DNA of 64,000 bases from Parus major (GCF_001522545.3 NC_031799.1:29433450-29497449), one strand, 5' to 3'. Shown: positions 13,901-25,630, counted from the stretch's first letter. Numbers and translations: made by a program. The notes: a model not told the origin generated them from the sequence alone.

Positions 13901-14572
13901 AAAATATACATCTAATTTGGTAACATTATTACATCCTTAAAAGCCTTGTTAGTACCTCTGTAATTGATAAGTACTTACCTAGAGGAAGCAAATAAGAAAG
14001 CACATGGGATAAGCCTTTTGACTTTACTCACATCAAAATGTTCACTACAGAAATAATCTAGCAATAAAATTTTAGATCAAAATGAAACCACTTAAGTGAA
14101 ACAAAAATAGAAGACTCCAACCCAAGAAAGGAGAGAATTAGATTAAACAATATGAACTGAGATGTACATGGAATACAGCAAGTCAGATGGGGAAAAAGAG
14201 CCAAGAGGGACCTGCACTGGGACATAGCCATGGATTCTCGTAGGCATTTACCTTAGGAGGGGCCAGGCACCTAAGAAGAAATCAGGGCTGAGGAGGCATC
14301 AGTCAGAGTGCAGGAGTTCCCTCTTTAATCAGTATTTACACGGTATGTTTTGTCCCACATACCTCAGTGAAGGTGCATACATCAGCATCTTTTCATATAT
14401 GATAGAATTCAATTTTCCTCTTACCGAATCTAGCAGGACACAGCTTTTGAATAACTGAATTAACAATGCATTTGCAGTTAAGTAGTATGATGTAGTCATT
14501 CAAACTTTAGTCAATCAAACATTAAGCTTAAATGTTCCCTGAAAGTTCATTTTCAAGCTCTGGTTTCAAGGT
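10994..14572. other. AT-rich DNA without recognised genes
   Basis: I see no supported gene, RNA or transposon. Short A-rich patches occur at about 13049-13077 and 13291-13312. The overlapping short frames at 12710-12971 on both strands show no protein family signal. Confidence 0.6.
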
Positions 14573-15664
14573 CACAGAATCACAGAATATGCTGAGTTGG
14601 AAGGCACCCAGAAGGATCATCAAGTCCAACTCCTGGCCCTACACAGTATCATTCCCTAGAGTCATCCCATGTGTCTGAGAGCACTGTCCAAATAAATGCT
14701 TCTTGAACTCTCGCAGGCTGGTGCTGTGACTGCTTCCCTGGAGAGCTGTTCCAGTGCCCAACTACTCCCTGGATGAAGAACCTTTTCCTGATGTCTGGCC
14801 TAAACCTCCCCTGACACAGCTTCAGTCCATTCCCTCAATTCCTGCCATCGGTCAGCACAGAGATGAGATCAGTATCTGCCCTTCCTCTTCTCATGAGGAA
14901 GTTGCAGACTGCAATGAAGTCTCCCCTCAAGCTCGTCTTCTCCAGGCTGAACAATTCAAGTGACTTCAGCCACTCCAAATAAGGGCTCCCCTCAAGGCCT
15001 TTCATCATCTTTGTTGCCCTCCTTTGTATGCTTACTAATAACTTTTTGTCTTTCTTTTATGGAGGTGACCAGGCCAGCCCCCAGAACACTCAAATTGAGG
15101 CTGCCCCAGCTCAGAGCAGAGCAGGACAATCCCCTCCCTTGCCCCGCTGGTGATGCTGTGCTTGATGCACCCCAGGACAGCATTGTCCCTCCTGGCTGCC
15201 AGGGCACTGCTGGCTCATGTTCAGCTTTCCATTGACCAGGATCCCCAGGTCCATTTCTGCATCACTCCTTTCTAGCATCTCTTTCCCCAGTCTTTCCAAC
15301 ATCCAGGGCTGATTCAGCTGCAGTATCTGGAACTTTCCCATGTTGAACTTTTTATGGCTAGTGATTGCCAGCCTCTAATTTGTCTCTTCAGGGAATCAAC
15401 ACCTCCTTCCAGTTTTCTGCAAACATGCTTAGTATTCTTTCCAGTCCAAGACATGTAAGAAGATTTTAAAGAGCATAGGGCTGAAGATGGAGCCCTATGG
15501 GACCTCACAATTGACAGGTCACCAGTCTGATGTAAACCCATTAACTATAACCCTTTGTATCCATCTTGTGAGGCAGCCGCTCACCAACTGCATGATGTGT
15601 TTATCTAGCTCTGTGCTGGATGCTTTGTACAAATGAGTACTGTGAAAGACTGCATCAAAAGCTT
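14573..15664 (-). mobile_element. CR1 LINE fragment with ORF2 remnant, minus orientation
   Basis: Two CACAGAAT octamers at 14573-14588 are the complement of the CR1 ATTCTGTG tail and mark the 3' end. Upstream on the minus strand come the 3' UTR, the ORF2 C-terminal region (shared closely with 45071-45190) and reverse transcriptase remnants. Near 15660 the translated minus strand reads KAFDAVFH, the end of RT motif A, directly beside the boundary. In-frame stops and indels show that it is dead. The copy ends where an LTR begins at 15665. Length is about 1.1 kb against about 4.5 kb for full CR1. Confidence 0.9.
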
Positions 15665-16071
15665 AGTTCTGGCCAGGATTGGGTTAATTTTTGCAGTAGC
15701 CATGAGTAAGAATCACTAGAACCTGGAGATTATTCTATACACCATCTCCTGGGGGTGGGAGAAGTGGCCCCTGCTAGGTCACATAGTGTGACAGCGGTTG
15801 AATTGGGCTTTTCAGTGAACATTTTACATCTGAATCACTCTCTTTCTTTTGTACACTTTTTTTATTAATACTGTTTCTGTTAGTGTTTGTTTTTATTATG
15901 TTATTGCTGTTTCAATAAGTTGTTCTTATCTCAGACCATGACCTTTACCTGTTCTACCTTCAATTCTCCTCTTCAGCCCTCAGCTGGAGGAGTGAGAAGG
16001 AGCGAGATGAAGGAGGAGTGCATGGTTTCAGTGGGAGCACTGAACTGAAGAATACCATTCCTAAACCACAA
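15665..16071 (+). mobile_element. Solo LTR, short ERVL-like relative
   Basis: The start ('TTCTGGCCAGGATTGGGTTAA') and the end ('CTAAACCACA') match the usual ends of the TGTCCTGG-type LTRs, as do an AATAAG-like degenerate polyadenylation signal near 15915 and the 'GTTCTTATCTCA' block near 15923. At about 407 bp it is shorter than the copies at 6137 and 39066, and its U3 differs, so it is probably another subfamily. The expected TG at the very start is mutated. No retroviral interior is present. Confidence 0.7.
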
Positions 16072-16318
16072 TATAAGAGAATATGATAAACAGCAATTAT
16101 TAAGGAGACTTGTCTTGATCAAGCATGACTTATCTCTTAACCACACACACAAATAACCAAAGGATGTGGAAGTCTGAATACCAAATGTATGTATTTGTAT
16201 GTAGATGTATATCACTGTATTTTACAGCGATAGTCAGGGATGACTGAATGGCTTGCATTTTTATAAAAAGAACTTTTTTTAAAATACATGTTGATATTTA
16301 TTCTCAAAATACAAAAAT

Positions 16319-16457
16319 TTATATTATATAAATTATAATATATAATATATATAATATATATGATATATATAATATATATAATATATATAATATTATATAT
16401 TATAATATATATAAAATATATTATAAATTATTTATATTATATATTATATTATATATA
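16319..16457. repeat. TATA-rich self-complementary tract
   Basis: About 140 bases are almost wholly A and T in irregular ATAT/AATAT units. Each part can pair with its neighbour, so it could form cruciforms. Confidence 0.9.
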
Positions 16458-18367
16458 CAAAATACATATTTAGATGTAAAAGAATGATTGATAAACTTAA
16501 AGAAATCCCTTACTCTGTCAACATATACCACTTCAGGAAAAGTGTCACCTGGAAGTTGGTGAGTTTTCTCTTCTGAAATTACAAGAAAACAGAAATCTAG
16601 TCCAATCAAAACAAAAATCAAAACACAAAAAATACACCAAAACAAACAAAAAAAACCACCCCCAAAACTGCAGTAAAAGATGTTCTTACTGCAGACAAGT
16701 CTCTTACTGCAGCCCAGGGCCCAGAAAGCAGTGACTCAAACCAGTATGACAAATTTGGTGATGATATTTTCATTCACTTAGCTTCCAGTGCCAAATGTAG
16801 AATACAGCAATAAAAAGAAAGAAGGGAAAGTATCTGGTCTACCTTTATAAACTTGATTTTAGGCGTACAAGATAAAATGCAAATAAGAATGAAATTCTTA
16901 TTTCCTCAATGAAAACATCTGACAAACCTTCTTCAAAACTAGCAGTTCATTTTGCTTCTTCTTACTTCTGCACTTCCTCCAACACATGTAAACTATGAGA
17001 TTGCCACAGTATTTTCCATAGTGTCAGAAAGAAAACATTAAAACACAAGGTGTGTGTTTTTAATGCCATTACTAAAAAGCCTTAAGTTTTTTACTGGTCC
17101 AGCAGTGCAGGAACTCAGAACCTGTCTTGACTTGCTTTGGCCCATGTCCTGCTTTCAGCTTTTCTTAACAAGCATTTGGTGGCCATTGCCAAACATGTTG
17201 GAAGACACTGCTCCAAAACTACTGTATCTGAGCAAGACCTGAGTCTCCCAGGGAGGTCCAGTGCAACCAGTAACTCCTCTTATACCTCCAGATGTAGGAG
17301 GGAGGAGATGGTTAACCCCCCAGGCTGCAGAAGAAGAAGCAATGAGAAGGAAGAAGACTGTAACATGGAAATATAAATAAATAAATTACAGTCCGTCTAA
17401 GACAGAGATGAAATCCCGTGGTACACACCAATCATTCTCCCAGTGAAAAATCTCAAGAGGCTGGAATTGTCATCTTATGCCTCTTCCCCTGTGCTTCTAC
17501 AGGAAGTGTGAACTACTGGTACTAGAACTTGGATAGTTGTTAGAAAAGTTAGAAAAACACCAGCGCCAAGAGGTAGAAATTAAAAAGTTTCTGTATGGCA
17601 ATGGTGACTGTACCATTAGTGAGATTTTTCCCCTTTTAATGAACTAATTTTGAATAGTTGTGCTGTTGAAACATGAATGTGATTAACAGAATTGTCTTGG
17701 TTCTGTATATCTCATTTCTTTTTGTCAATGACAATGATTTTAGTGTAACATTAAATTCCAAAATCCTGTCCTTAAATGTCACACAAAACATATTTCCATT
17801 GTATAATTACATTGATAGTTGTATGTGAGGTGCTTGGAATGATCAATAACCATTTGTAAATGACTTGGACAACTTTTGGCTCAGAAGTCAACACAGATAT
17901 TAAATTCTTCTGCTAAAGGCTGGGAGACAACAGTGAATCAAGTGTAGCAAGCATATATAAAATTAAAAGAATCTTAAGCTTATGTTTAAAGTAGAAATCA
18001 GCTCCTTATCTTGGCTTACTGTAAAGAAATCCCTCTGAAACATTATTTTATTACATAAAGCTTATCAGTGCAATTTTGTCATTTTTAAAGGTATTTGTAT
18101 GCATCTGGTATCAGAGAAGTACATAGGTACAGTGAAATTGTGCAATTTGGTACAATCATCTCCTTCTTAAGGTTTTTGTTTTGTTTTTAAGACTGTATAA
18201 ATGGTTCTCAGTTGCTATCAGAATAGAAAAACTTTTTTCTCTTGTCTCCCCACCCTTTCATTCAAATGTTTTAATTATTTATCAAATACATTCTTCTCTT
18301 CAGTATCATGTTATATTTAATAGTATAAAGTAGCTCATAGAATACCTTTGTTTCTTCTTCTTAGTAT

Positions 18368-18392
18368 TATTACTACTACTACTACTACTACA
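18368..18392. repeat. (TAC)n microsatellite
   Basis: About seven TAC/ACT units in an uninterrupted run. Confidence 0.85.
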
Positions 18393-21300
18393 ACAAAAAC
18401 CCTAAACATATATAAGGAAGCTCAGAGAAGCATACATGTAAAGCTTCAGTAACTCATTTGAAAGCAGTAATTCTTGAGTACTTAAATAATCTTAAAAATT
18501 GAAGATGTACTTCTTTAATATTTATTAAATCCTTTAAAACTGATCTGTTATTACAGTTCTAAAAAAATCCAAAATAAACTCTGATCACTTAATTCAAGTT
18601 TTCTAATTCTACTTTTTGAATGCTTCTGTCTCTCCTGGAAGTCAGAGGTATGAAAGGATCATGCAAATAGGGCTTGGCAGTTTATTTAACCCTGTTCCAA
18701 CCTAACTATAGCAAGGTAGATTATTTACCAATATGAATGGGTAATAAAAAGATATAATTAGATTTTCTACTTATTGATGCTACTGATTTCAAATAAAATT
18801 TCGAAATTTTCATCATAAAAATATACTTTGACATTAAGACATCAAAAGAAGGAGGCATTTAAAATGCCTACAGGTGAAAAAGAAAAGATTTTGTCATCTT
18901 ATTCCATAACCTTACTCCAGTTTTTCCTAGCTCTGCAAAACTTATTGCCATGTTTGTAAGCCCATGTCCCCTAATTCCCATTAGTTAGTATTACAATTCT
19001 TTGTACTTCAATTATTTATGAAAAACTTCCCCACAAAGATTTCACCTTTATGAGAAGAATCATTTTACTTTGTGTTCAAGCAGTAACCACTCATATCTGT
19101 GCAATTAAAGCAGAGCGTTTCAGTTTAACATCTCTAACACAAGAGGACACTAAATGTGCCTTTTCCATCAGGGATCAAAAGTAAACTACAGCAATAATCA
19201 GGAAAGCAATTTCAGCAATGCGTCAGAGGATCAGGTGTGCTGTTATCACAGACAGAGACACATGTACCCAGGCCCTGGAGTGGTCAGCTCTACAGTGCTG
19301 GGTAAAATCTGAATGAGTGAGAAATGGCACTTGAGCAATTACTGGATTATTACAGACCTTACCTCTTAGGCCCACTGCTACTCTGTAATTGACCTCAATT
19401 GGAGAGATTATCTGTTTGTTCTTTTTAAAGATTTTGTTGTTGTTAGGTTTAACATAATACAGGACAATTTGTCAGAGCTTTCTGTATCTTCAGCACTATG
19501 CATACACCTTGAAAAAGAAGATACTGAGTTTTTTTAGGATTATTTCAGGTGATACCACATAATACATCTATATATAATTTTAGTTTTTTTAACACATTAG
19601 GAAACAACTGATCTTAAAAAAATGTGTTTTGTTCACTGGTGTTTGGAATAATATTGAGGCTGACCCCATAAGCTGGATTCCCTCCCACTTTCTGTGTTAG
19701 CCATTTAGACCTCTGTAGACATAGTTAACTTTTAGAGTACTTGATTTATCATGTTTTACCATTTCATGATACAGATCCAGTACTTTCAAGCAAATATTTC
19801 ATCGATAACTTTATTAGGAAAAAAAACCCTTTGCGTTTCAACACAGATTTTGCTTCCCATGTACTGCAATATTTAAAACCAACAACTTATTTTTTTCACA
19901 TCTCTTCATGTAAGAAAAACAAAAATCAGAACCAGTGATGCATAGACATAAAGGTGCAGTGACAACCACTGGAATTAATCTATCAGATTAACATTTAACT
20001 TCTACAGGTATAATAATGTTAATATTAATGTGTCTTGTGGTTTTGGTAGGGGGGGTTAGTGGGGTTCTCTTAAATGGAATACCCAATCATGGATAATGGC
20101 TACTTCTGGGAACGTGATTTCAAGAGTATCACACAGAATGAGGAAGAATAAAATGTGTTCCAGAAGACCACTCAAGAACATCTTTAAAAATAGAAGAGTA
20201 TTCTGACAATGGAAATAATATTTATAAGATATTGAATTAGTCTATTTCTCACCTGCGCCACCTTTTTACTTTCATAAATGTACCCACATATTCTTGTCTC
20301 TTAAAAAACTTGAAGGTTTATAAAAATGAAGCCTGGGAGCCATTATTCCTGTGAGACTTTCTCTACCAAGTCACACAAGATCTGATTTGAGTTGGCAGGA
20401 AATTTAAAACCTCAGAAGAGAAAAAACTTTGGAATTTAACCTTTTAAGAACAGAAGATTTTGTTTTATGAAAGATTCTATTAGTATGCAAAATTCTTCCT
20501 CTAAACGCTACTCAAGTGCTTTAAATGATGAACACTGAAATTTCAAAAGAAGATATGAAATAAATGGAACCTGTATGTAGTATCCAGTATTCAAGTACTC
20601 TGGATTATTCTTTAACTGATTGCTATTCAATCCCTTAAAAGTAGCTTATTTTGTGTATAGTAGCAACAATGACCAATAAACAATGAAGGGTTTCTGTATA
20701 GGAGTAAGAAGTATCAGCTCTAAAGCTGAGACTCTTCATTTTCTTCTTAGAACACGAAGTTTATTTAAAAATGAAAGAACTTCAGCAGAATGAAAAGTGA
20801 CTTGCAGAATATGAAATAATGTTTTATACCTGAGAGTGTGCTTTGGAAAAGTAGGAAACCTACTAATAAATGGTGATGCAAGATTAGCCACTATGGCTAA
20901 AAATATGTTTTTTAAAATTAGGTGTAAAACACCCTACCTTTTTGGTGGATACTGGAAGCACAGTTTCATTTTACTACTTGATTTTCACTTGAAAACTAAT
21001 TAACTAATATGCCACCAAGTGTTCAGATTTTTAGGATTCAACTTACGAAAATACTTCTTCAAGCAGTTTTCTGCTAGATCTTGAAACTCTGTCGAATTTA
21101 TTGGTGGAAAGAATCACAAGGTGAGGTCATAAGTATAAAAATATTGGGATGTTCTACAGTGTACACATAAGGTTTTGAATGTTTTATTAAGCTCTAAAAG
21201 TCTTGAAATATTAATTTGTCTGATTTTCATTCCTAGAATATCTTTATTAAAGAAGCAGATTGCTGACAAATCTAGTGGTTTTCCTTTTTTACTTGTTTTA

Positions 21301-21903
21301 TTCAAGACTACATTTCTGAAGGAACTTCATTTACCTCCTTTTAAAATTCAATTAAATAAAAAGTATTTATACAAAGGACTCCAGAGTCCTACCTTTTGCT
21401 CTGCCTATACGGTCATTTCTACATTCTGTTATGCAAACTAACAAGCATCTAATGTTTCAAACACTTCCTCACAGTAACATTTGCAGTCTGTAAATTAAAG
21501 ACTTGAAATTCTCAGGAGTATTTTTAATAATGCTTTGATTATTCTATTTCATCCTTTACTTTAGTTTTCAAGGTTGTGCAGAAACAGCAAATGTCCCAAA
21601 AAAAAGAGAATTTAGGTCAATCACGTATATATTTGGAAGAGCTGTAAGATTTAGTCTGCCAAAAAATACAAAATAAAATATAGATGAAAATTAAATAAAT
21701 TAAAGCAAAGATACAGATATATCAAATAACTGAGGAATTAATGCATTCAATGTACACTTTCAGCACATTATGTAGCTAGAAAAGCTCCCAAGCTATCTAT
21801 TGCCAAGTGTATGGCTTATGTTTTTAAGTTAACTGAGAAACTCATGAGACTTTTGACAGTTAAATTACTTTTAAGGAAGGAATACAAGCTTTTTCGTAAC
21901 CCT

Positions 21904-21954
21904 ATTTTTTTTCTTTTCTTTTCTTATTCTTTTTTTTTTTTTTTTCTTTTTCTT
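21904..21954. repeat. T-rich run
   Basis: A run of T broken by a few C and A, including a stretch of about 15 T. Its plus-strand translation is a Phe-rich artefact. Confidence 0.8.
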
Positions 21955-22205
21955 ATGCAGAAAAAAGCTTTGAAACTACATTTAAAAATATCTGTCAAAT
22001 TCACCAGCTTTCTTTAGGTGGCTCATTACTCTAGATCACTTCTGGAGTGGCCACTGATTAGTGGACTCATACATTTATAGGGTTCATTGTACCTGTGAGA
22101 GCCAAGAGTATTAATGATTAATGACTCAAAGCATCTGCCCATTTGTGCAGGCTCCAGGGTGCTTTGCTGAGGCCAGGTTTGCATCCCTCAAGGGGATATT
22201 TTTGG

Positions 22206-22874
22206 GTGTGTAATAGTTAGTTTGCATGCACAGATGAAGTGAATTGTTACTGTCTGGAGGCTACAAAGGAGGCTTTAACAATCCCTCCTCCCCAGGAAGG
22301 TCTGGTAGGGCTTTACTGGCTTGACATTGACTGCACTGACATGAGGCAGCTGTCAGGTCTTAGAAAGTGTCATATGCCCGCAAAGACCACAAAAAAGCAC
22401 CGAGATTTGTTTCTGAGGCCTTCCACCTCACTCGATGCTTCCTGCCCAAGACAGATACCTAGACATATTTTGAAGCATCAGACTTTGTGTTTTGCAAGCT
22501 TTTTCCTGCATCCCCAGTGGATCAAGACTTTGACCACGACTATGACCAACAGACATCTAGGCTGCAACAATCAAGTCTCTTCACAAGTTCTACAGATAGT
22601 GATGTTTTGACTCTTATTTTTTTCTCTGTTTTCCCTTTTATTTTTTTTAAGTAGTATTTTTATACCTTAATTTAATTTTGTTCTATTGTAGATAATAATA
22701 ACTTAAACATTTATGTATCTGTTTTGCATTGCACCCAAATTGTTCTAAAATGAACCCTACATATATGTAGTTGCAAACATTAAACATTCAGTGTTGTTTC
22801 ACGCTAATCCACCCCAGGGGATCCATTAAAAAATGCTTGGGTTACTCTTGCCTTCATGGGGGCGGGTCATAACA
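22206..22874 (+). mobile_element. Probable solo LTR, unassigned family
   Basis: The segment is denser and less AT-rich than its surroundings. It begins near TGTGTAATAG and ends with GGGTCATAACA, which resembles the 3' end of avian LTRs. A T-rich zone and AATAATAATAA lie in the last third, as in the other LTRs here. The plus-strand frame at 22239-22610 (123 codons) lies inside it and has no recognisable domain. A purine-containing patch just upstream ('AAGGGGAT', about 22191) could be a polypurine-tract relic. Ends are approximate and there is no second copy in the window. Confidence 0.5.
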
Positions 22875-23337
22875 ACACCACAACTTTGGTCAGTTTGGGA
22901 TTTAAGACCTTTGTATATCATTACTATATGAAATTCAAACCTTCCTAGCTTCTCAGCTTTAGCACTGCACTTTTTTACTATTGCATTTTTAATTATTTAT
23001 TTGTTTAGCTATTGTTGGGACTAGAATTCCCAGTACCTATAATGCCAGTACTGCCCACCCCAGTGATGCCATAGGACTTCCATTTTAACAGCCCTGTCCT
23101 GCACAGCCATGGGCCCTACTGGCCTTGGCCTATCCCAGTCCCCAGGGAGACGTCTGATAACCTGAATTTGGGCCATCAAATGATGGATGGATGCCTTTCA
23201 TTCTGTCCTCCTCCCTGGCTGGGAGTAGGATAATAATAGGTAATAGGTAATAGATAATAAAGGTAATAGGATGAGTTCTGGCTTTCCAGGTCTGGCTGTC
23301 CCAGTTGTGAGCCATGTTAGCCTCTCACAAAGTCAGG
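22875..23337. other. Unassigned segment between repeats
   Basis: No gene recognised. A small TAGGTAA-type tandem repeat lies at 23222-23273. The 23020-23160 part is GC-richer and may be repeat-derived, but I cannot name it. Confidence 0.5.
23222..23273. repeat. Degenerate TAATAGG tandem repeat
   Basis: About six imperfect units of TAATAGG/TAATAGA follow one another. Confidence 0.75.
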
Positions 23338-23738
23338 GAATCACACAACCACAGAATGGGTCAGGTTGGAAGAGACGACAGTGGGTCAGCTAGTCCAATC
23401 TGCCTGCTCAAGCAGGGTCATCCCAGAACACCTTGCGCAGGTTTACTTCCATATGGTTCTTGAATACTCCCAGTTACACAATCTCTCAGGACAACCTGTT
23501 TCAGTGTGGTCACTTGCACAGTAAAGAAGTTTCTTCTTATATTCAGGTGGAACTTCTCGTGCATCATTTTCTGGCTACTGCCCCTTGTCATATTGCTCAA
23601 TACCACCAAGCCTGGCTCCAACCTCTGAACACCCTTCCTTCAGGTACTTATGTACATTGATGAGGTCCCCTTTCAGTCACATCTTAAAACTGAACAGGCT
23701 CATCTCCCACTGCCTTTCTTTGTAATGGGGTATTGCAC
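23338..23738 (-). mobile_element. CR1 LINE, segment 1 (3' end), minus orientation
   Basis: CACAGAAT-type tail sequence at 23338-23357 marks the CR1 3' end. The minus-strand translation then gives the typical ORF2 C-terminal end (FHLNIRRNFFTVQVT near 23540), a strongly conserved CR1 block. The element continues at 24141 and again at 25517 after two LTR insertions, so these are parts of one copy about 1.1-1.2 kb long. Confidence 0.9.
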
Positions 23739-24140
23739 TGTATTAGGAATGGCAGAGTACGACGCAGACTCTCTTAGCTTTGTTTACAAAAAAGAGCAAG
23801 TTTTATTGTTTCAGATCCTCTTTTATAGACAGTTCCGAGAAGGTCTGAAAGGTAAAACTCTCATTAAACCAACACATCACCATCATTGGTCAGTGGAACT
23901 ACACCCCTTGACTGTCTCTTGCAAGTAAACAACAAGGATCCAAACAAGATCTGCAAAAGTTGTTTTCCCTCTCCAACGACTGTTTGGATTCCTCCTCATG
24001 ATTTCCCAGGCCACACTTCTCAGGCCAGTCTGAAAAGTTATGTGACTGGTTTCACACAGGCTCAAGCTAATGCCTGAAGCCTAAAAATCTCTTCTTTGAC
24101 CATTTTCAGCTCCCAAAAGTTCCCTTAAAGTTCCCTTAAC
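23739..24140 (-). mobile_element. Solo LTR, minus orientation (family A, copy 2)
   Basis: The second copy of the repeat at 2778-3140. On the minus strand it has a TATAAAA box (23821-23827), an AATAAA signal (23802-23807) and a terminal TAATACA. It sits inside the CR1, whose sequence stops at 23738 and resumes near 24141. The tandem block 'AAAGTTCCCTTA' x2 near 24116-24140 blurs the far boundary. Promoter and signal are better preserved than in copy 1. Confidence 0.8.
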
Positions 24141-24776
24141 CATCATTGTCACAGTCTACTGGGCCTGCTCCAGGAGCATGGTAGCTTCTTTTGAACAGAG
24201 AAGCCTGGAACTGGACATGGCAGTCCAGGTGAAGTTTCTTCCAGGCTGAGTAGAGGAGCAGGATCACCTTCTTCAACCTTCTTCCCAATGAACCCTAGCA
24301 TTCCATTGGCCTTTTTGGCCAACAGGACACACTGCTGGCTCAGTGTTGTCCACCAGGACCCCTAGATCCTTAGCCTACAGACCTCCTTCCCAGCAGATCA
24401 GGCTCCAGTCAGTTGTGGTGCCCAGGCTTACTCTTCCCCAAGTGCAGAACCCTGCATTTGCCTTTGTTGAATTTCAGACCATTCCTCTCTGCCCATCCCT
24501 CCACTCCATCAAGGCCCTTCTGAAGGGCTGCATGGCCCACTGTGGTCTAGGCCACTGTTCCCAGCTCTGTGTCATCCAGGAACTGGCTGAGGAGGCATCT
24601 GCCCCTCTGTTCAGGTAACTGTGGGAAAAGTTAAACTATACTGGGCCCAGTGTTGAATCTTATGGGACAGCACTAGTGACAGGTCTCCAGTTAGATTATG
24701 TGCCACTGATTACAACCATGTGGGATCAGTCATTCCCTCACTTCTCCCTCCACCTCACTGTCCACTCATCCAGCGA
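24141..24776 (-). mobile_element. CR1 LINE, segment 2 (ORF2, RT part), minus orientation
   Basis: A continuation of the same CR1. On the minus strand, around 24620-24700, the translation matches the RT block 'WRPVTSAVP...LGPVLFN' with one internal stop. Nearer the 3' side are the 'LQCRVLHLG'-type region and the block around 24150-24260. The segment ends at the 24777 LTR insertion. Confidence 0.88.
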
Positions 24777-25513
24777 TGTTGGGGAAGGTGAAACAGGGAA
24801 ACCTTATGAACGTGATTGTTTGGCACTAGATTCTGAAAATATGAAGGCTAGAATCAAAGCAGACATGAAAGCCTGCTTTTAGTTATAGGATACTGACTAC
24901 TGGTTAACCAAAGAACAATAGCCTAGCCTGCTAGAGGAGAATCCCTGTTGATGAAACAATGTCCTTCTGCTGATAAGAAGAGTCCAAAAGTAAAGAAGCA
25001 AGGAAAGAACTTGTAGAGCTCTGTAGAGTATCAAATGCAACCCTGTATGTTAATATGGGGATGCTCATAGGTTGTATGTAAATTCTTTAGTGGGTGTGTC
25101 TCATGGTGATTGGTTACTAAGAACTAGAATATTCACGATAGAAAAAGATATATTGGATTGTAACAAGAACTTCGCTCTCTTAACTCTTACCTCTGAACCC
25201 CTGCCCCTTATCCCTCTCCCCCTCTCCCCCACTCTTAATTCTCAGCCCTCTCTCCCTGCTCCTACCCCTCCCGTCCTCCCTGCTCTTTCCCTCTGGTTTT
25301 TCCCTCTTTCTCTCTGTTGCTCTTACTCCCTCCCTCCCCCTTCCAACCTCACCTCCCCTGCTCTACCTGTGCTCTCTCCCGTCCCCCGGACCACGTGGAT
25401 GCAGAGGCTGGTGGCGAACACGGGTCTCCCCTCCTTTTACCCTTATAATAAATTGTTTATACTTGAACAGCTGACCCAGGAGAAGTCTCTCACCGCGAGC
25501 GAGCGTTTTTACA
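24777..25513 (+). mobile_element. Solo LTR of 737 bp inserted in CR1
   Basis: It starts TGTTGGGGAAGGTGAAACAG and ends GCGTTTTTACA, so it has the TG...CA ends of an LTR. CR1 sequence lies on both sides, which fixes the insertion. A long C/T-rich stretch (25193-25385) precedes the AATAAA signal at 25446-25452 and a U5 of about 60 bases. The octamer CATCCAGC occurs on both sides (24767-24774 and 25517-25524), consistent with a target duplication plus a few extra bases. The 159-codon plus-strand frame at 25072-25551 is the C/T tract read through and is not a gene. I judge it an endogenous retroviral LTR; class is uncertain. Confidence 0.85.
25193..25385 (+). repeat. C/T-rich polypyrimidine stretch inside LTR
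   Basis: About 190 bases of mainly C and T on the sense strand of the 24777 LTR, with irregular CCCTCTCC units. It lies just upstream of the polyadenylation signal. Confidence 0.85.
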
Positions 25514-25516
25514 TCC

Positions 25517-25630
25517 CATCCAGCCTGAGTTTGCCTATGAGGATGTTGTGAGAGACAATGATGAAGGCTTTGTTGAAGTCAAGGTAGACAAGAGCCATTC
25601 CTCTTGTTTCATTTATCCACCCAATGCGCC
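25517..25630 (-). mobile_element. CR1 LINE, segment 3 (RT motif A), minus orientation
   Basis: On the minus strand this translates as GMALVYLDFNKAFIIVSHNIL, close to the CR1 reverse transcriptase motif A. The first Asp of the DxxKAFD pattern is present and the last Asp is replaced by Ile. Similarity stops near 25630, the 5' truncation of the copy. It completes the CR1 begun at 23338. Confidence 0.88.

Larger units (their letters stand above)
16072..22205. other. Repeat-poor AT-rich interval
   Basis: Over about 6 kb I recognise no CR1, LTR or gene. It contains an extreme AT tract (16319-16457), a TAC microsatellite and a T-rich run near 21904-21954. The somewhat GC-richer 17090-17350 stretch has short open frames but no family signal. 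Confidence 0.55.

Noticed and set aside
14754..15541. Several short frames on both strands
   Set aside because: All lie within a broken CR1 element.
25072..25551. 159-codon Pro/Leu/Ser-rich frame
   Set aside because: It is the C/T-rich part of an LTR read through and runs across the LTR/CR1 boundary.
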